Shown piece after piece: positions 1 through 9,757 of a DNA stretch of 44,538 bases. A program made the translations under genes and the position numbers. Under the pieces are notes generated by a model that saw only the letters and a program-made list of their open reading frames with translations, did not search any database and was not told the origin of the DNA. Numbering within the stretch: the stretch's first letter is position 1; each line of letters begins with the position of its first letter. Source of the DNA: Terriglobales bacterium. GTDB lineage: Bacteria > Acidobacteriota > Terriglobia > Terriglobales > Acidobacteriaceae. The stretch is from assembly GCA_035937135.1 (NCBI GenBank), contig DASYVL010000038.1, forward strand, positions 1 to 44,538. The letters run 5' to 3'.

Positions 1-294
1 TGCCGAAGCCGCCAGCACCGCCAGGTGGGCCCTTCCCTGGCGCCTTCTGGCGCGTTGCGCCAACCCGTGGGCGTAGCCGTATCCCGCCAGCAGCAGCGCC
101 TGGAAGAAGAGCATGCACGTGGTCCACACCGCCGGGGCCCCGCCGAACCACGGCAGGATGTACTTGCCCATCAGCGGCTGGAGTTGGAAGAGCAGAAAGG
201 CGCTGAGGAAGATGGTGAGCGCGAACAGCGGCCGCCCGCTTCTTTGGGCTTCCGGCCTGCGAGTCTCTTGAGGGAGCTTCCCGGAGGGCGGCAC
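1..294 (-). CDS. Fused MFS/spermidine synthase-like membrane protein (N-terminal part, runs off window)
   Basis: Reading the minus strand gives a hydrophobic segment containing FLSAFLLFQLQPLMGKYILP, followed by WFGGAPAVWTTCMLFFQALL and GYGYAH. This is the characteristic first transmembrane hairpin of the membrane proteins that carry a spermidine-synthase-like (SAM-binding) domain further on. Only about 98 codons are inside the window, so the catalytic part is not visible and function cannot be tested. I placed the start at a GTG at 294; a TTG two codons upstream is also possible. The gene is divergent from mutY with about 30 bases between the starts, so their promoters must overlap. Family recognition is fairly secure; the start codon is not. 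Confidence 0.7.
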   Translation of the reverse strand, partial: MPPSGKLPQETRRPEAQRSGRPLFALTIFLSAFLLFQLQPLMGKYILPWFGGAPAVWTTCMLFFQALLLAGYGYAHGLAQRARRRQGRAHLAVLAASA

Positions 295-326
295 GGGCAA
301 AGTATAGAATGCGGGGCGGAAGGGTC

Positions 327-1325
<999 letters not shown>

Positions 1326-1346
1326 AATTAGAGCGGAGGAGGGAAC

Positions 1347-1844
1347 ATGACAGCTCTCGACGCCGGCGTTAGCGCCCCCGACTTCGCGCTGAACGGCATG
1401 AACGGGGAGAAGATTTCCCTGGCCGAGGCTCGCAAGAAGGGCCCGGTCGTCGCCGCCTTCTTCAAGATCAGTTGTCCTGTCTGCCAGTACGCCTTTCCGT
1501 ATCTGGAACGCATCTTCAAGGCCTACCCCAGCAGCCCGGTGACGCTGGTGGGCGTGTCGCAGAACGAAAAGAAAGAAACTGCCGGCTTCGCGCGCGAGTA
1601 CGGCATCACCTTTCCACTGCTGCTCGACGACCCCAGCGCTTACCTGGCCTCGAACGCGTATGGGCTGACCAACGTGCCGACCATCTTCCTCATCGCGCCC
1701 GGCGGCAAGATCGAGCTTTCGATCGTGGGCTGGAGCAAGCGCGACCTCGAGGACCTGAACGCGCGTGTCGCCCAAGCCTGTGGCGTCGCTGCTGCGAAGC
1801 TTTTCAAGTCCGGCGAGCAGGTGGACGAATTCAAGCCCGGTTGA
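1347..1844 (+). CDS. Peroxiredoxin / TlpA-like thiol-disulfide protein
   Basis: A 165-residue thioredoxin-fold protein of the AhpC/TSA-redoxin type. It opens with the family GVSAPDFAL segment, then FFKISCPVCQYAFPYL, in which Cys43 and Cys46 form a CxxC redox pair, and has the cis-proline motif NVPTIFLI. No signal peptide is present, so it should act in the cytoplasm as a thiol peroxidase or disulfide reductase; the sequence does not decide which. The purine-rich stretch GGAGGAGGG just upstream of the ATG is a strong ribosome site. It starts 21 bases after mutY, so the two oxidative-damage genes are probably co-transcribed, although a TAGAAT hexamer lies between them at 1322-1327. Confidence 0.8.
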   Translation: MTALDAGVSAPDFALNGMNGEKISLAEARKKGPVVAAFFKISCPVCQYAFPYLERIFKAYPSSPVTLVGVSQNEKKETAGFAREYGITFPLLLDDPSAYLASNAYGLTNVPTIFLIAPGGKIELSIVGWSKRDLEDLNARVAQACGVAAAKLFKSGEQVDEFKPG

Positions 1845-1896
1845 GGGTCTCTCAACTAGCCCGCGGTCGCGGGCCGGCGTCAGCAATCACACTCGC

Positions 1897-3441
1897 ATGA
1901 GAATCCTACAGACCGCGTTTCGCTGGCTGGCACTCCTGACGGTGCTCTCCTGCGCCGCCTCCGCCGGGACACTCCTCCTCCAGAACGCCGTGGTTTATGA
2001 CGGCACCGGGCGCCCGGGCTTCCGCGCCGACGTTCGCATTGACGGCGAGCGCATCGTCGCCGTCGCCCCGCATCTGAAGCCCCGCCCCGGCGAAGCCGTG
2101 CGCGACGTCTACGGCCTGGCGCTGGCGCCCGGCTTCGTGGACATGCACAGCCACGCCGACGCCCGCATCCTCGAGCTGCCCACCGCTGACAACGTCATCC
2201 GCCAGGGCATCACCACCGTACTGGTGGGGCAGGACGGCGCCTCTCCCTATCCGCTCGCCGATTTCCTGGGCCGCCTGGAAAAGGCTCCGCCCGCGCTCAA
2301 CGTGGCCAGCATGGCCGGACACGGCACGCTGCGTGAGCAGGCGATGGGCAGGGACAAAGACCTGCTGCGCCCCTCGACCGCCGCCGAATTGGAAAAGATG
2401 CGCGGGTTGCTGGATCAGGAGATGCAGGCCGGAGCCTTCGGCCTCTCCAGCGGACTGGAGTACGACGCCGGTCACTTCGCGACCACCGACGAACTGGTGG
2501 AGTTGGCCAAGGTGGCGCATCGCTACGGCGGCTTCTACATCTCGCACGTGCGCGACGAGGGCAACGGCGTCTTCGACTCTTTCCGCGAAGCCATCGGGAT
2601 CGGCCGCCGCGCCCACGTTCCGGTGGAGATCTCGCACATCAAGCTTGCCACCACGCCTAACTGGCATCTCGCCCGCAGCAAGATGCCGGAGATCTTCCGC
2701 CTGGCGCGCACGCAAGGCGTGGACCTGAAGGCCGACGTCTATCCCTACACTTTCTGGCAGTCGGAGCTGCGCGTCATCGTGCTCGACCGCGACTACTTCA
2801 ATCCCGAAAAAGTCGCCAAGGCCATCGCCGAGAACGGCGGCGCGGAGAACCTGCGCTTCACCCGCTACCAGCCCGACCTCGAGCTCTCCAACAAGACGCT
2901 GAAGGAATTCGCCGACCACTGGCAGGTGGCTCCGGCCGAAGCCTTCATGCGCATCGTGCGCGAGACCATGCCCGGTCCCGACGGCAAGTCGCGTGAGGAC
3001 GACATCCTCGGCACCTCCATGGTCGAGGACGACCTGCGCTGGTTCCTGGCCCATCCCCGCATCATGTTCTGCACCGACGGCGAGATCCGCGGCAAGCATC
3101 CGCGCAGCGCCGGCGCCTTTCCCCGCATCCTGGGTCCCTACGTGCGCGACCAGAAGGTGCTCCCGCTCGCCGCCGCCATCCACAAGATGACCGCGCTTCC
3201 GGCCGCGCAGCTCGGCCTCGCCGACCGCGGGCGCATCGCTCCCGGCTACTGGGCCGACCTGGTGCTTTTCGATCCGGCGCAGGTGCGCGACGCGTCCACG
3301 GTCGAGAGTCCCGACGCCCCGCCCGACGGCATCGTTGGCGTGATGGTCGCCGGCCAGTGGGTGGTGGAGCAGGGTCAGGTCACCGGCGCGCGCCCAGGCA
3401 AGGTGCTGCGGCATCATGGCACGGGGAGAGCGCAGCACTGA
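1897..3441 (+). CDS. Secreted N-acyl-D-amino-acid deacylase-like amidohydrolase
   Basis: A 514-residue metal-dependent amidohydrolase (D-aminoacylase family). From the ATG at 1897 there is a clear signal peptide (MRILQ, hydrophobic stretch, cleavage near ASAGT), which is why I prefer this start to the longer frame beginning at 1765 inside the previous gene. Visible motifs are the metal-binding MHSHAD (His84, His86), QGITTVLVGQDG, GLSSGLEYDAG, ISHVRDEG with a metal-binding His, VEISHIK with a second one, and CTDGEIRGKHPRSAGAF, which is typical of D-aminoacylases. It should hydrolyse N-acylated D-amino acids or related amides in the periplasm. No good ribosome site precedes the ATG. The following gene is also a secreted peptidase, which suggests peptide scavenging. 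The exact substrate cannot be read from the sequence. Confidence 0.85.
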   Translation: MRILQTAFRWLALLTVLSCAASAGTLLLQNAVVYDGTGRPGFRADVRIDGERIVAVAPHLKPRPGEAVRDVYGLALAPGFVDMHSHADARILELPTADNVIRQGITTVLVGQDGASPYPLADFLGRLEKAPPALNVASMAGHGTLREQAMGRDKDLLRPSTAAELEKMRGLLDQEMQAGAFGLSSGLEYDAGHFATTDELVELAKVAHRYGGFYISHVRDEGNGVFDSFREAIGIGRRAHVPVEISHIKLATTPNWHLARSKMPEIFRLARTQGVDLKADVYPYTFWQSELRVIVLDRDYFNPEKVAKAIAENGGAENLRFTRYQPDLELSNKTLKEFADHWQVAPAEAFMRIVRETMPGPDGKSREDDILGTSMVEDDLRWFLAHPRIMFCTDGEIRGKHPRSAGAFPRILGPYVRDQKVLPLAAAIHKMTALPAAQLGLADRGRIAPGYWADLVLFDPAQVRDASTVESPDAPPDGIVGVMVAGQWVVEQGQVTGARPGKVLRHHGTGRAQH

Positions 3442-3497
3442 CCCCTTCGCGTAGAATCATGGATTGCATTTCTATTTCTCTTCCGGAGAGTGATTGC

Positions 3498-5195
3498 ATG
3501 CGCAGATTGGCCATGGCATTCCTTGTACTTCTGTTGGCGGTGGGAGCAGCGGCGCAGGAGAAGGCGGCCAAGCCCGCCGCGGCCCCGAAAGCATCCGCCC
3601 CGGCTCTGCCTGCGGCTGCGGCGGCGGCCATGAAGTCCATCGATCCGGAGCGCATCCGCGCGCACGTCCGCTTCCTCTCCCACGACCTACTCGAAGGACG
3701 CGGCACCGGCCAGCGCGGCGGCGATGTCGCCGCCGAATACATTGCCACCCAGTTCGCCCTCTACGGTCTCAAGCCGGCAGGTGACAACGGTTCCTACATG
3801 CAGAAGGTCCCGCTGGTGGGCGTGACCACGCTGCCCGATACCACCTTCACCATCATCCCCGAGCATGGCGAGGCGATGAAGCTCAAGATGAGCGACGACT
3901 TCGTGGCCATGGACGAAAGCCTCAACAAAGTGGCCGAAATCGACGCCCAGATTGTCTTCGTTGGCTACGGCATCGATGCCCCCGAGTACCAGTGGAACGA
4001 CTACAAGGACGCCGATGTCCGCGGCAAGGTCCTGCTCATGCTGGTGAACGAGCCGCCCTCGACGGACGAAAAGTTCTTCAAGGCGCGCGCCCTCACCTAC
4101 TACGGCCGCTGGACCTACAAGTACGAGCAGGCGGCCCGCAAGGGCGCCGTCGCCGTCATCTTGATTCACAAGACGGAGATGGCCAGTTACGGCTGGGACG
4201 TGGTGCGCAACTCCTGGTCGGGCGAGCGCTCCAGTATTCGTACCCAGGCTCCTCGGCTGCAGGCCGCCTCCTGGATCCAACTGGAGGTCGCGCACAAGGC
4301 CGTGGCCACCGCCGGCTTGAACCTCGAAGAACTGATGGAAAAAGCCAAGTCGCGCGATTTCCGTCCCATCCCGCTCTCGCTTCGGCTGCGCGCGCACATC
4401 GACAGCCAGGTGCGCCCCGTGCAGTCGAGCAACGTGGTCGCCATGCTGTCCGGCTCCGATCCCAAGCTGCGCGCCCAGGCTGTGCTGTACACCGCGCACT
4501 ATGACCACCTGGGCATCCGCGCCGGGCAGGCGGGCGACAACATCTACAACGGCGCCGCCGACAACGCCACCGGCTGCGGCATCCTGCTGGAGCTGGCGCG
4601 CGCCTTCGCCTCCTCATCCCAGAAGCCGCGGCGCTCCATCCTCTTCGCTGCCGTCACCGCCGAGGAGCAGGGACTGCGCGGCTCCGAGTACCTGGGCCAG
4701 AAGCCGCCCATCCCGGCCAAGGACATCATGCTCGACCTGAACTTCGACGACGTCCCCCCTCTGGGCGAGCCGGAGGAAGCCGAGCTAGTGGGCTCGGAGC
4801 GCACCACCTTCTATCCCGTGGTGAAGGCCACGGCGCGGGAGTTCGGCCTGGTCATACGCCCCGACGCCCGTCCCGAGGCCGGGCACTACTATCGCTCCGA
4901 CCACTTCAGCCTGGCGCGCGTGGGCGTGCCCGCCTTCTCCGTCAACGAGGGGGAGAAGTTCAAGGGGCACCCGAAGGAGTGGGGCCAGCAGCAGGCCGAG
5001 GAGTACACGGCCAAGCGCTACCACCAGCCCTCCGATGAATACCATCCGGAGATGGACTTCACCGGGGACGCCAAGATGGCGCGCTTCGGCTTCGCGCTGG
5101 GGTGGAAGGCTGCCTCGCAAGCGGGCTCGATCGGCTGGCAGCCCGGCGACGAGTTCGAGGCCGCCCGCAAGGCCAGCCAGTCGGGCACTCCCTAG
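3498..5195 (+). CDS. Secreted M28 family zinc aminopeptidase with PA domain
   Basis: A 565-residue exported di-zinc peptidase. The ATG at 3498 begins a signal peptide (MRRLAMAFLVLLLAVGAAAQ) and has GGAG about nine bases upstream. An Ala/Pro-rich linker follows, then an inserted protease-associated domain (around DVRGKVLLMLVNEPP), then the M28 catalytic core. The metal and catalytic residues are visible in order: HYDHLG, NGAADNATG with the bridging Asp, TAEEQGLRGSEY with the Glu-Glu pair, LDLNFDD, and YRSDHFS with the last His. It should remove N-terminal amino acids from peptides outside the cytoplasm. A TAGAAT hexamer at 3452-3457 may be its -10 box. Family membership is very secure; the preferred residue is not predictable. 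Confidence 0.9.
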   Translation: MRRLAMAFLVLLLAVGAAAQEKAAKPAAAPKASAPALPAAAAAAMKSIDPERIRAHVRFLSHDLLEGRGTGQRGGDVAAEYIATQFALYGLKPAGDNGSYMQKVPLVGVTTLPDTTFTIIPEHGEAMKLKMSDDFVAMDESLNKVAEIDAQIVFVGYGIDAPEYQWNDYKDADVRGKVLLMLVNEPPSTDEKFFKARALTYYGRWTYKYEQAARKGAVAVILIHKTEMASYGWDVVRNSWSGERSSIRTQAPRLQAASWIQLEVAHKAVATAGLNLEELMEKAKSRDFRPIPLSLRLRAHIDSQVRPVQSSNVVAMLSGSDPKLRAQAVLYTAHYDHLGIRAGQAGDNIYNGAADNATGCGILLELARAFASSSQKPRRSILFAAVTAEEQGLRGSEYLGQKPPIPAKDIMLDLNFDDVPPLGEPEEAELVGSERTTFYPVVKATAREFGLVIRPDARPEAGHYYRSDHFSLARVGVPAFSVNEGEKFKGHPKEWGQQQAEEYTAKRYHQPSDEYHPEMDFTGDAKMARFGFALGWKAASQAGSIGWQPGDEFEAARKASQSGTP

Positions 5196-5316
5196 CCGCG
5201 GCGGGCGGTTTCAGTCCGGGAAATCACCCAAAGGAGATGCACCACCGGGTGCTGGCCCGGCATCCCGGATGTGATACATTTTTCCGCTTGGCGGCCGCCC
5301 GGCCCCACGGGTCCCT

Positions 5317-7569
5317 ATGGCACGCTTTCCTTTCCTACAACGCGGCAACCTCGCCGACCACGCCCGCGAGCTCAGCCTGACCACCTACACGCCTGCCATC
5401 GCCCTGGAGAACCTCCTCACCGGCGTGGACAACGTGCGGCACGACGTCTTCCTCAGCCCGCGCTTCACCGAGGTGGCCCGCCTGCACATTGCCAAGCTCA
5501 TCACCAAGTACGGGAACGTGGAGGAGTTAGTGGCGGAAGATGCGTTCGTCTCGCGTAGCCCCGTCGGCGGCCCCGGCCAGGTGGGCGCAAGCGACAAGAT
5601 GAAGGCGCTCAAGACCGCCGACCCCGCCGACTTCAAGCGCATGCTGGCTGACCTGCAGGTGATGGCGGTCAACCGCGCTAAGGCGGACGGCAATCTTTCC
5701 CTGGACCTGCTGGCGCGCCTCGCCGTCCTCAAGTTCCAGCGGACGGAACTGTCGGCGCAGTTCGCCCAGGTGATGGAGCGCTGCCGCGCCAAGCTGAAGA
5801 GCTACGAAGGTCCGCGGCAGACGGCGCAGCAGAGGGGGGTGGAGCTGCGCGAGCGCTTCGCGCAGTTCCAGGTGAGCAAGCGTGCGGTGCTACGCCGCGC
5901 CGGACAGGAGCTGTTCGAGACCCTGCGCGAGATCGAGAAGGAGACGCTCAGCAAGATGCGGCGCTCGCTCTTCGGCGAGGCCGGCGCCAGCGCCTACGAC
6001 CTCTTCCTCAACCGGCTGCTGTTCACCGAGGACGGCCGCGACGACTACCTGAATGCCGAGCACTACGTCATGCTGGGCAACTTCGAGCGCGACCCTGACC
6101 GCTTCCACATCATGCTGGAGATCGCCTTGGGCTTCCTCAAGTCCCTGAACCTCACCTCGGACGGCGGAGAGGAGGCCGCGCTCGACGCCTACCTCAGCGC
6201 CCCCGAAAATGCCCAGGAGCTGGTGGCCGGCGGCGCGCCGGATGAATCCACCCCGCGCGGCAAGGGGCAAAAGGCGCTGCTGGCGGCCTGGCTCGAGGCT
6301 CTGGAGCGCGGGGCCGTCATGGACAACGTGGTCGCTTCCTATGAGTCTGTTCCCCTTCTGGCCCAGTACTCGCCTCCCATCAACGCGCAGCAGCTCAAGA
6401 ACGCCCTCATCTCCCGCACCGAACGCAAGCGCGTGGAGACCCTGCTCGAGGGACATGGCAAGATCTCTCCCGACGCTCTGCACTCCGCCGTCAAGCGCAT
6501 GGGGAGCTGCAAAGGCGCGGAGCGAGCCAAGATGGCGGGACGCTTCCTCAACGACTTCATGCGCTACCACCGCGACCTGCGCCGCCTGGAGGCCATCAAC
6601 TCCGCCCTGGATAGCGTCAACGTCATCGGCAACGAGAAGCTGCGCCAGCTTTCCGCCATCAATAACACTCTCTACGAGTTCCCGCTCTCCGAGGAGCAGC
6701 GGCCGGCCGAGGACCGGGTGCTGCGCCACGTCATCCTGAAGGCCGACATCCGCGAATCCACCGCCATGACTCGCAGCCTGTTCGAGCGCGGGCTGAACCC
6801 CGCTTCCTACTTCAGCCTGAACTTTTATGACCACGTGAACAAGCTGCTGCCCAAGTACGGTGCCGTCAAGGTCTTCATCGAGGGCGACGCCGTCATCCTG
6901 GCGCTGTTCGAAAGGGAAGGGGAGGCGGGCTTCGGGGTGGCCCGCACCTGCGTGCTGGCCAAGGAGATCACCGAGATCGTCTCGGCCTACAACGAGCAGT
7001 CGCGCAAGGCCGGCCTGCCGACTCTGGAACTGGGCATGGGCATCGCCTTCGAGGATTCCCCCCCCATGTACCTGATGGATGGCTCCACCCGCATCATGAT
7101 CTCACCCGCGGTCAACGAGAGCGACCGCCTCTCCTCCTGCACCAAGGGAGCGCGCAAGCACCTCGCCGCCACTCCTACGCTCTTCAACGTCTATTCCTTC
7201 CAGACGGTCGAGGACGCCGACACCGGTGGCATGCCCGACGAGTTCCTGATGCGTTACAACATCGGCGGCATTCACATCAACGAGGCCGCCTTCGCCAAGC
7301 TGACCCAGGAGATCTCCCTGCAGTCCCACGACCTGGAGATCCCCACCCTCTGGGACAAGGAGGTGGTGCGCCTGTACAGCGGCATGGTGCCGGTGGCCTC
7401 CGGGGCGTTCCACCGGCTGGTGGTGCGCGAGGGCCGCATCGCCTTCATCGACGCGCGCGAGTTCTCCCTCAAGCGCTGGACCGACCGCCGCTACTATGAG
7501 GTCTGCGTCAATCCCACCCTCTACGAATACGTGCAGGGCGGCCGCTCCACCGCCGCGGCGGCTTCCTGA
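5317..7569 (+). CDS. Uncharacterised 750-aa protein with divergent class III nucleotidyl-cyclase domain
   Basis: Residues 1-465 are mostly charged helix with no family I recognise and no membrane segment. Residues about 468-640 look like a class III adenylate/guanylate cyclase domain. ADIRESTAMT carries Asp477 and EGDAVILALF carries Asp524, at the spacing of the two metal-binding Asp residues. AVNESDRL supplies the Asn600-x3-Arg604 pair that stabilises the transition state in known cyclases. The position that normally holds the adenine-selecting Lys is Phe520, and no Asp is seen at the partner position near 593. The last 110 residues are unassigned. It is followed by a 20-base direct duplication of its own 3' end. 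The start has no clear ribosome site. I am confident of the fold resemblance and unsure of activity and product. Confidence 0.65.
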   Translation: MARFPFLQRGNLADHARELSLTTYTPAIALENLLTGVDNVRHDVFLSPRFTEVARLHIAKLITKYGNVEELVAEDAFVSRSPVGGPGQVGASDKMKALKTADPADFKRMLADLQVMAVNRAKADGNLSLDLLARLAVLKFQRTELSAQFAQVMERCRAKLKSYEGPRQTAQQRGVELRERFAQFQVSKRAVLRRAGQELFETLREIEKETLSKMRRSLFGEAGASAYDLFLNRLLFTEDGRDDYLNAEHYVMLGNFERDPDRFHIMLEIALGFLKSLNLTSDGGEEAALDAYLSAPENAQELVAGGAPDESTPRGKGQKALLAAWLEALERGAVMDNVVASYESVPLLAQYSPPINAQQLKNALISRTERKRVETLLEGHGKISPDALHSAVKRMGSCKGAERAKMAGRFLNDFMRYHRDLRRLEAINSALDSVNVIGNEKLRQLSAINNTLYEFPLSEEQRPAEDRVLRHVILKADIRESTAMTRSLFERGLNPASYFSLNFYDHVNKLLPKYGAVKVFIEGDAVILALFEREGEAGFGVARTCVLAKEITEIVSAYNEQSRKAGLPTLELGMGIAFEDSPPMYLMDGSTRIMISPAVNESDRLSSCTKGARKHLAATPTLFNVYSFQTVEDADTGGMPDEFLMRYNIGGIHINEAAFAKLTQEISLQSHDLEIPTLWDKEVVRLYSGMVPVASGAFHRLVVREGRIAFIDAREFSLKRWTDRRYYEVCVNPTLYEYVQGGRSTAAAAS

Positions 7570-7614
7570 CTGCTGGCAAATTACTTGGAGTGCCCGCCGC
7601 GGCGGCTTCCTGAC
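7551..7614. repeat. 20-bp direct repeat across the stop of the cyclase-like gene
   Basis: Positions 7551-7570 and 7595-7614 are identical (CGCCGCGGCGG followed by CTTCCTGAC). The first copy encodes the last residues and the stop codon of the preceding gene; the second lies 44 bases further on in non-coding DNA. This looks like a short local duplication rather than a regulatory site. Confidence 0.8.
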
Positions 7615-7637
7615 CGCGGACGAATTCCTTTGGATTT

Positions 7638-7710
7638 GTCATCCCGACCGAGCCCGAGGGATGTCGCCTTGGCGACCGGACTGAGGGCGAGTGGAGGGAC
7701 CTGCTTGTCG
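7638..7710. repeat. Diverged copy of dispersed TCATCC-type repeat
   Basis: The stretch starts GTCATCCCGACCGAGC and ends in GAGGGACCTGC. It resembles the ends of the elements at 33553-33695 and 36902-36936 (GTCATCCTGAGCG ... GAAGGACC). It fills most of the convergent gap between the cyclase-like and TonB-like genes. Confidence 0.5.
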
Positions 7711-7741
7711 ATCTGGAAGTGCCGTGGCGTGAGACGGATGT

Positions 7742-9490
7742 CTAGAACGGCGTCTTGCGCACGGCAAACGGGATGAAGATCACCGCCTCCAGCTCCACCG
7801 GGGCGCCATTCTTGGTGGCGGGACGGAAGTGCCAGCGAGCGAGGGCGGCGCGAGCGTTCTCATCCAGCCGGTCATCGATGCCGCGCAGCACCCGCACCTG
7901 GGTGACGCTGCCGTCGCGATGGATGACGGCGTAAAGCGTGACCGTCCCTTCGATGCGCTTGCGGATGAACTCCGCCGGGTAGCCCGGATCCGCCTTGCTG
8001 GTGACCACGGGTGCGCTCAACTCGCCGGGGCTGGGATTCTCCGCCAGCTCCGCGAAACGCATGATCCAGCTTCCCCCCGCCGAGCTCAGGTTGGGCATGT
8101 TGATGGTCATCGAGTAATAGCGCTTGGGCCCGAAGACCTCGTCCTCGATCTTCCCTGTGCCGCTGCGATCGATGATGGTCGAGGGCCCGGTGGATCCGGG
8201 CGCGCCCGAATCTAGTCCACGGCCGCCGTCCGAGCCTGTGCCAATCCCGCCGCCCCGGCCGTTTCCCGAGCCACCCGAGCCCGGTCCACCCTGGCCCGGC
8301 ATCCCGCCCTGCGAGGGATTCCTGGCGATCATCGCCACCATGCCCGCGTTCGACGGTCCTCCCACGTAGACGCCGGAGGGATTCCCGGCCCCCGAGCCGC
8401 TTCCTGGGCCGCCCGCGCCGCCCGTTCCCGTCCCGCCCGGCCCGTTGCCACAGCAGGCCACGTCCGGCGTTCCCGGCGCGCCCGGTTTGCCCTCGGGAGT
8501 GGCCGCGAACTGACCGCTGCGACTGCCCTCCGGCATGGTCACCGGCCCCGTGGGCATGGTGGGATGGATCCCCAGCGCGATCAACTGTCCCATGGCCTGC
8601 ATGCCGCTGCCCGCTCCCTGGGTGGTGGGCGCCGGAGGCGCCGTGTCGGCGCCTTCCTTGTTCCCGGCCACGGCCCGCTGTTCTTCCACAGGAAGCTTCG
8701 GCGCGCCTACCGTGGGCTCGATGTGCCCGATGTAGATGTCTCCCACCTTGCGCTCCAGCGCCGCGATATCGGGCGGAGCTACGATCACCGCCGCCTCCGG
8801 CAGCTTGGGCAGCCGCATGTCGGCCAGGTTGCGCTTGGTGACGTCCGGCGGCGCCGGCGCCACCGTCACCGCCATCATGGGAACTTTCAACTGTCCCGCG
8901 GAACGAGCCGTCGCCGCCACCGGCATGCGCGCCGGCACCGGAGTCCAGATCACCATGTTGGGCAGCGGCACGTTCTGGGAGAGGATTCTGGTTGTGGTCG
9001 GGTCCACGATGGTCTGCGAGAAGTTGTCCGGATTCGGCGGCAGGGAGATGATGGGCTGCTTGTTGTACTCCGGCTGGCCCTTCTTCGCCACCCTGGCGGG
9101 CGCGCTGCCCGAGTTGAGCGCCGGAAGGTAGTCGGAGACGTCGTAGTAGGTGATGGTCCTCTCCGGGATGGCCGTGACTGGCGCGTTCCGGCGGGCGAGA
9201 GACAGGGTTGAGAGGCCGAACAGCACCGCCAGCAAAAGCGCGTGGCCGGCCGCGGACTGCCCCAGGCCGCGCATGGGCAGCGGCGTGGGCACGAGGACGT
9301 CCTTCCAGAAAGTTCCGGGAGCGAAGGCCAGGTGCAGCGGCGGCTGCTCCCGCCGCAAGACCAGGTCGCCCAGGTTCTCCCGGAAGGTCTTGCTCCAGGG
9401 CTCCAGCTCCACCAGTAGACGCGGCATGCGAGCGGAGGTAGGGCGGGGCAGAGCGGAGGGGTCGCGGGTTGGGGCAGCGCCTTCGCCCAT
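7742..9490 (-). CDS. TonB-family energy transducer-like protein with Gly-rich spacer
   Basis: A 582-residue protein. An N-terminal region of about 75 residues precedes one membrane helix (roughly 78-97, HALLLAVLFGLSTLSLA). A long periplasmic spacer follows that is Pro-rich first and then extremely Gly/Ser-rich around residues 340-430. The last 90 residues form a TonB C-terminal domain, with PGYPAEFIRKRIEGTVTLY, DGSVTQVRVLRG and ARWHFRPATKNG as the recognisable core. TonB proteins pass proton-motive energy to outer-membrane receptors; no ExbB, ExbD or receptor gene is nearby. The Cys-Cys pair in the spacer (near residue 346) is unusual. An internal ATG at 9427 is a possible alternative start. 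A TATAAT hexamer at 9528-9533 (minus strand) could be its -10 box. Confidence 0.75.
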   Translation of the reverse strand: MGEGAAPTRDPSALPRPTSARMPRLLVELEPWSKTFRENLGDLVLRREQPPLHLAFAPGTFWKDVLVPTPLPMRGLGQSAAGHALLLAVLFGLSTLSLARRNAPVTAIPERTITYYDVSDYLPALNSGSAPARVAKKGQPEYNKQPIISLPPNPDNFSQTIVDPTTTRILSQNVPLPNMVIWTPVPARMPVAATARSAGQLKVPMMAVTVAPAPPDVTKRNLADMRLPKLPEAAVIVAPPDIAALERKVGDIYIGHIEPTVGAPKLPVEEQRAVAGNKEGADTAPPAPTTQGAGSGMQAMGQLIALGIHPTMPTGPVTMPEGSRSGQFAATPEGKPGAPGTPDVACCGNGPGGTGTGGAGGPGSGSGAGNPSGVYVGGPSNAGMVAMIARNPSQGGMPGQGGPGSGGSGNGRGGGIGTGSDGGRGLDSGAPGSTGPSTIIDRSGTGKIEDEVFGPKRYYSMTINMPNLSSAGGSWIMRFAELAENPSPGELSAPVVTSKADPGYPAEFIRKRIEGTVTLYAVIHRDGSVTQVRVLRGIDDRLDENARAALARWHFRPATKNGAPVELEAVIFIPFAVRKTPF

Positions 9491-9583
9491 TGCTCACACC
9501 AGGCGGCCGGCGGGCCGCATAGGCGCGATTATAGCGTAGGAAAACCGCAGGCCGCCTCGCCTCCAAGCCGCCGCTCGTAGCCT

Positions 9584-9625
9584 CTTTGGGACGGGGCTGC
9601 CCCACTTTGGGACCGGGTTGCCCCA
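9584..9625. repeat. Two adjacent 21-bp tandem units
   Basis: Positions 9584-9604 and 9605-9625 each read CTTTGGGAC-n-GGG-y-TGCCCCA and match at 19 of 21 positions. They lie in the divergent gap between the TonB-like gene and the gene at 9758, which otherwise holds only promoter-like motifs and a remnant reading CCTGAGCGAAGCCGAAGG. Confidence 0.75.
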
Positions 9626-9734
9626 CCCTTGCCGTTCCCGGCCCTGGAGCGGCAGAGCTGCCCTGAGCGAAGCCGAAGGGGAAGTTCCTTCCGTCGTTGC
9701 CCTTCCGGCCTGTTCGAGGCGCTACCCGCCGTGA

Positions 9735-9740
9735 TTTAAT
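9735..9740 (+). promoter_or_regulatory. Candidate extended -10 box for the small secreted protein
   Basis: TGATTTAAT places a TG one base ahead of TTTAAT, 17 bases before the ATG at 9758. No good -35 box is visible. Transcription from here would give a very short leader. Confidence 0.35.
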
Positions 9741-9757
9741 AGAGGGGTCCCCAAGCT

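Noticed and set aside
1906-3438. 510-codon open frame opposite the D-aminoacylase-like gene
   Set aside because: It is the complementary shadow of a clear enzyme gene; its His/Gly/Val-rich translation has no fold or start signal. High GC makes such frames common.
5221-5316. Terminator after the M28 peptidase
   Set aside because: CCGGG-TGCTGG-CCCGG is followed by T-rich sequence only after 20 bases; too weak to call.
7872-9626. 584-codon frame in another phase of the TonB-like gene
   Set aside because: Translation is Arg/Gly/Ala low-complexity; the TonB C-terminal domain is in the other frame.
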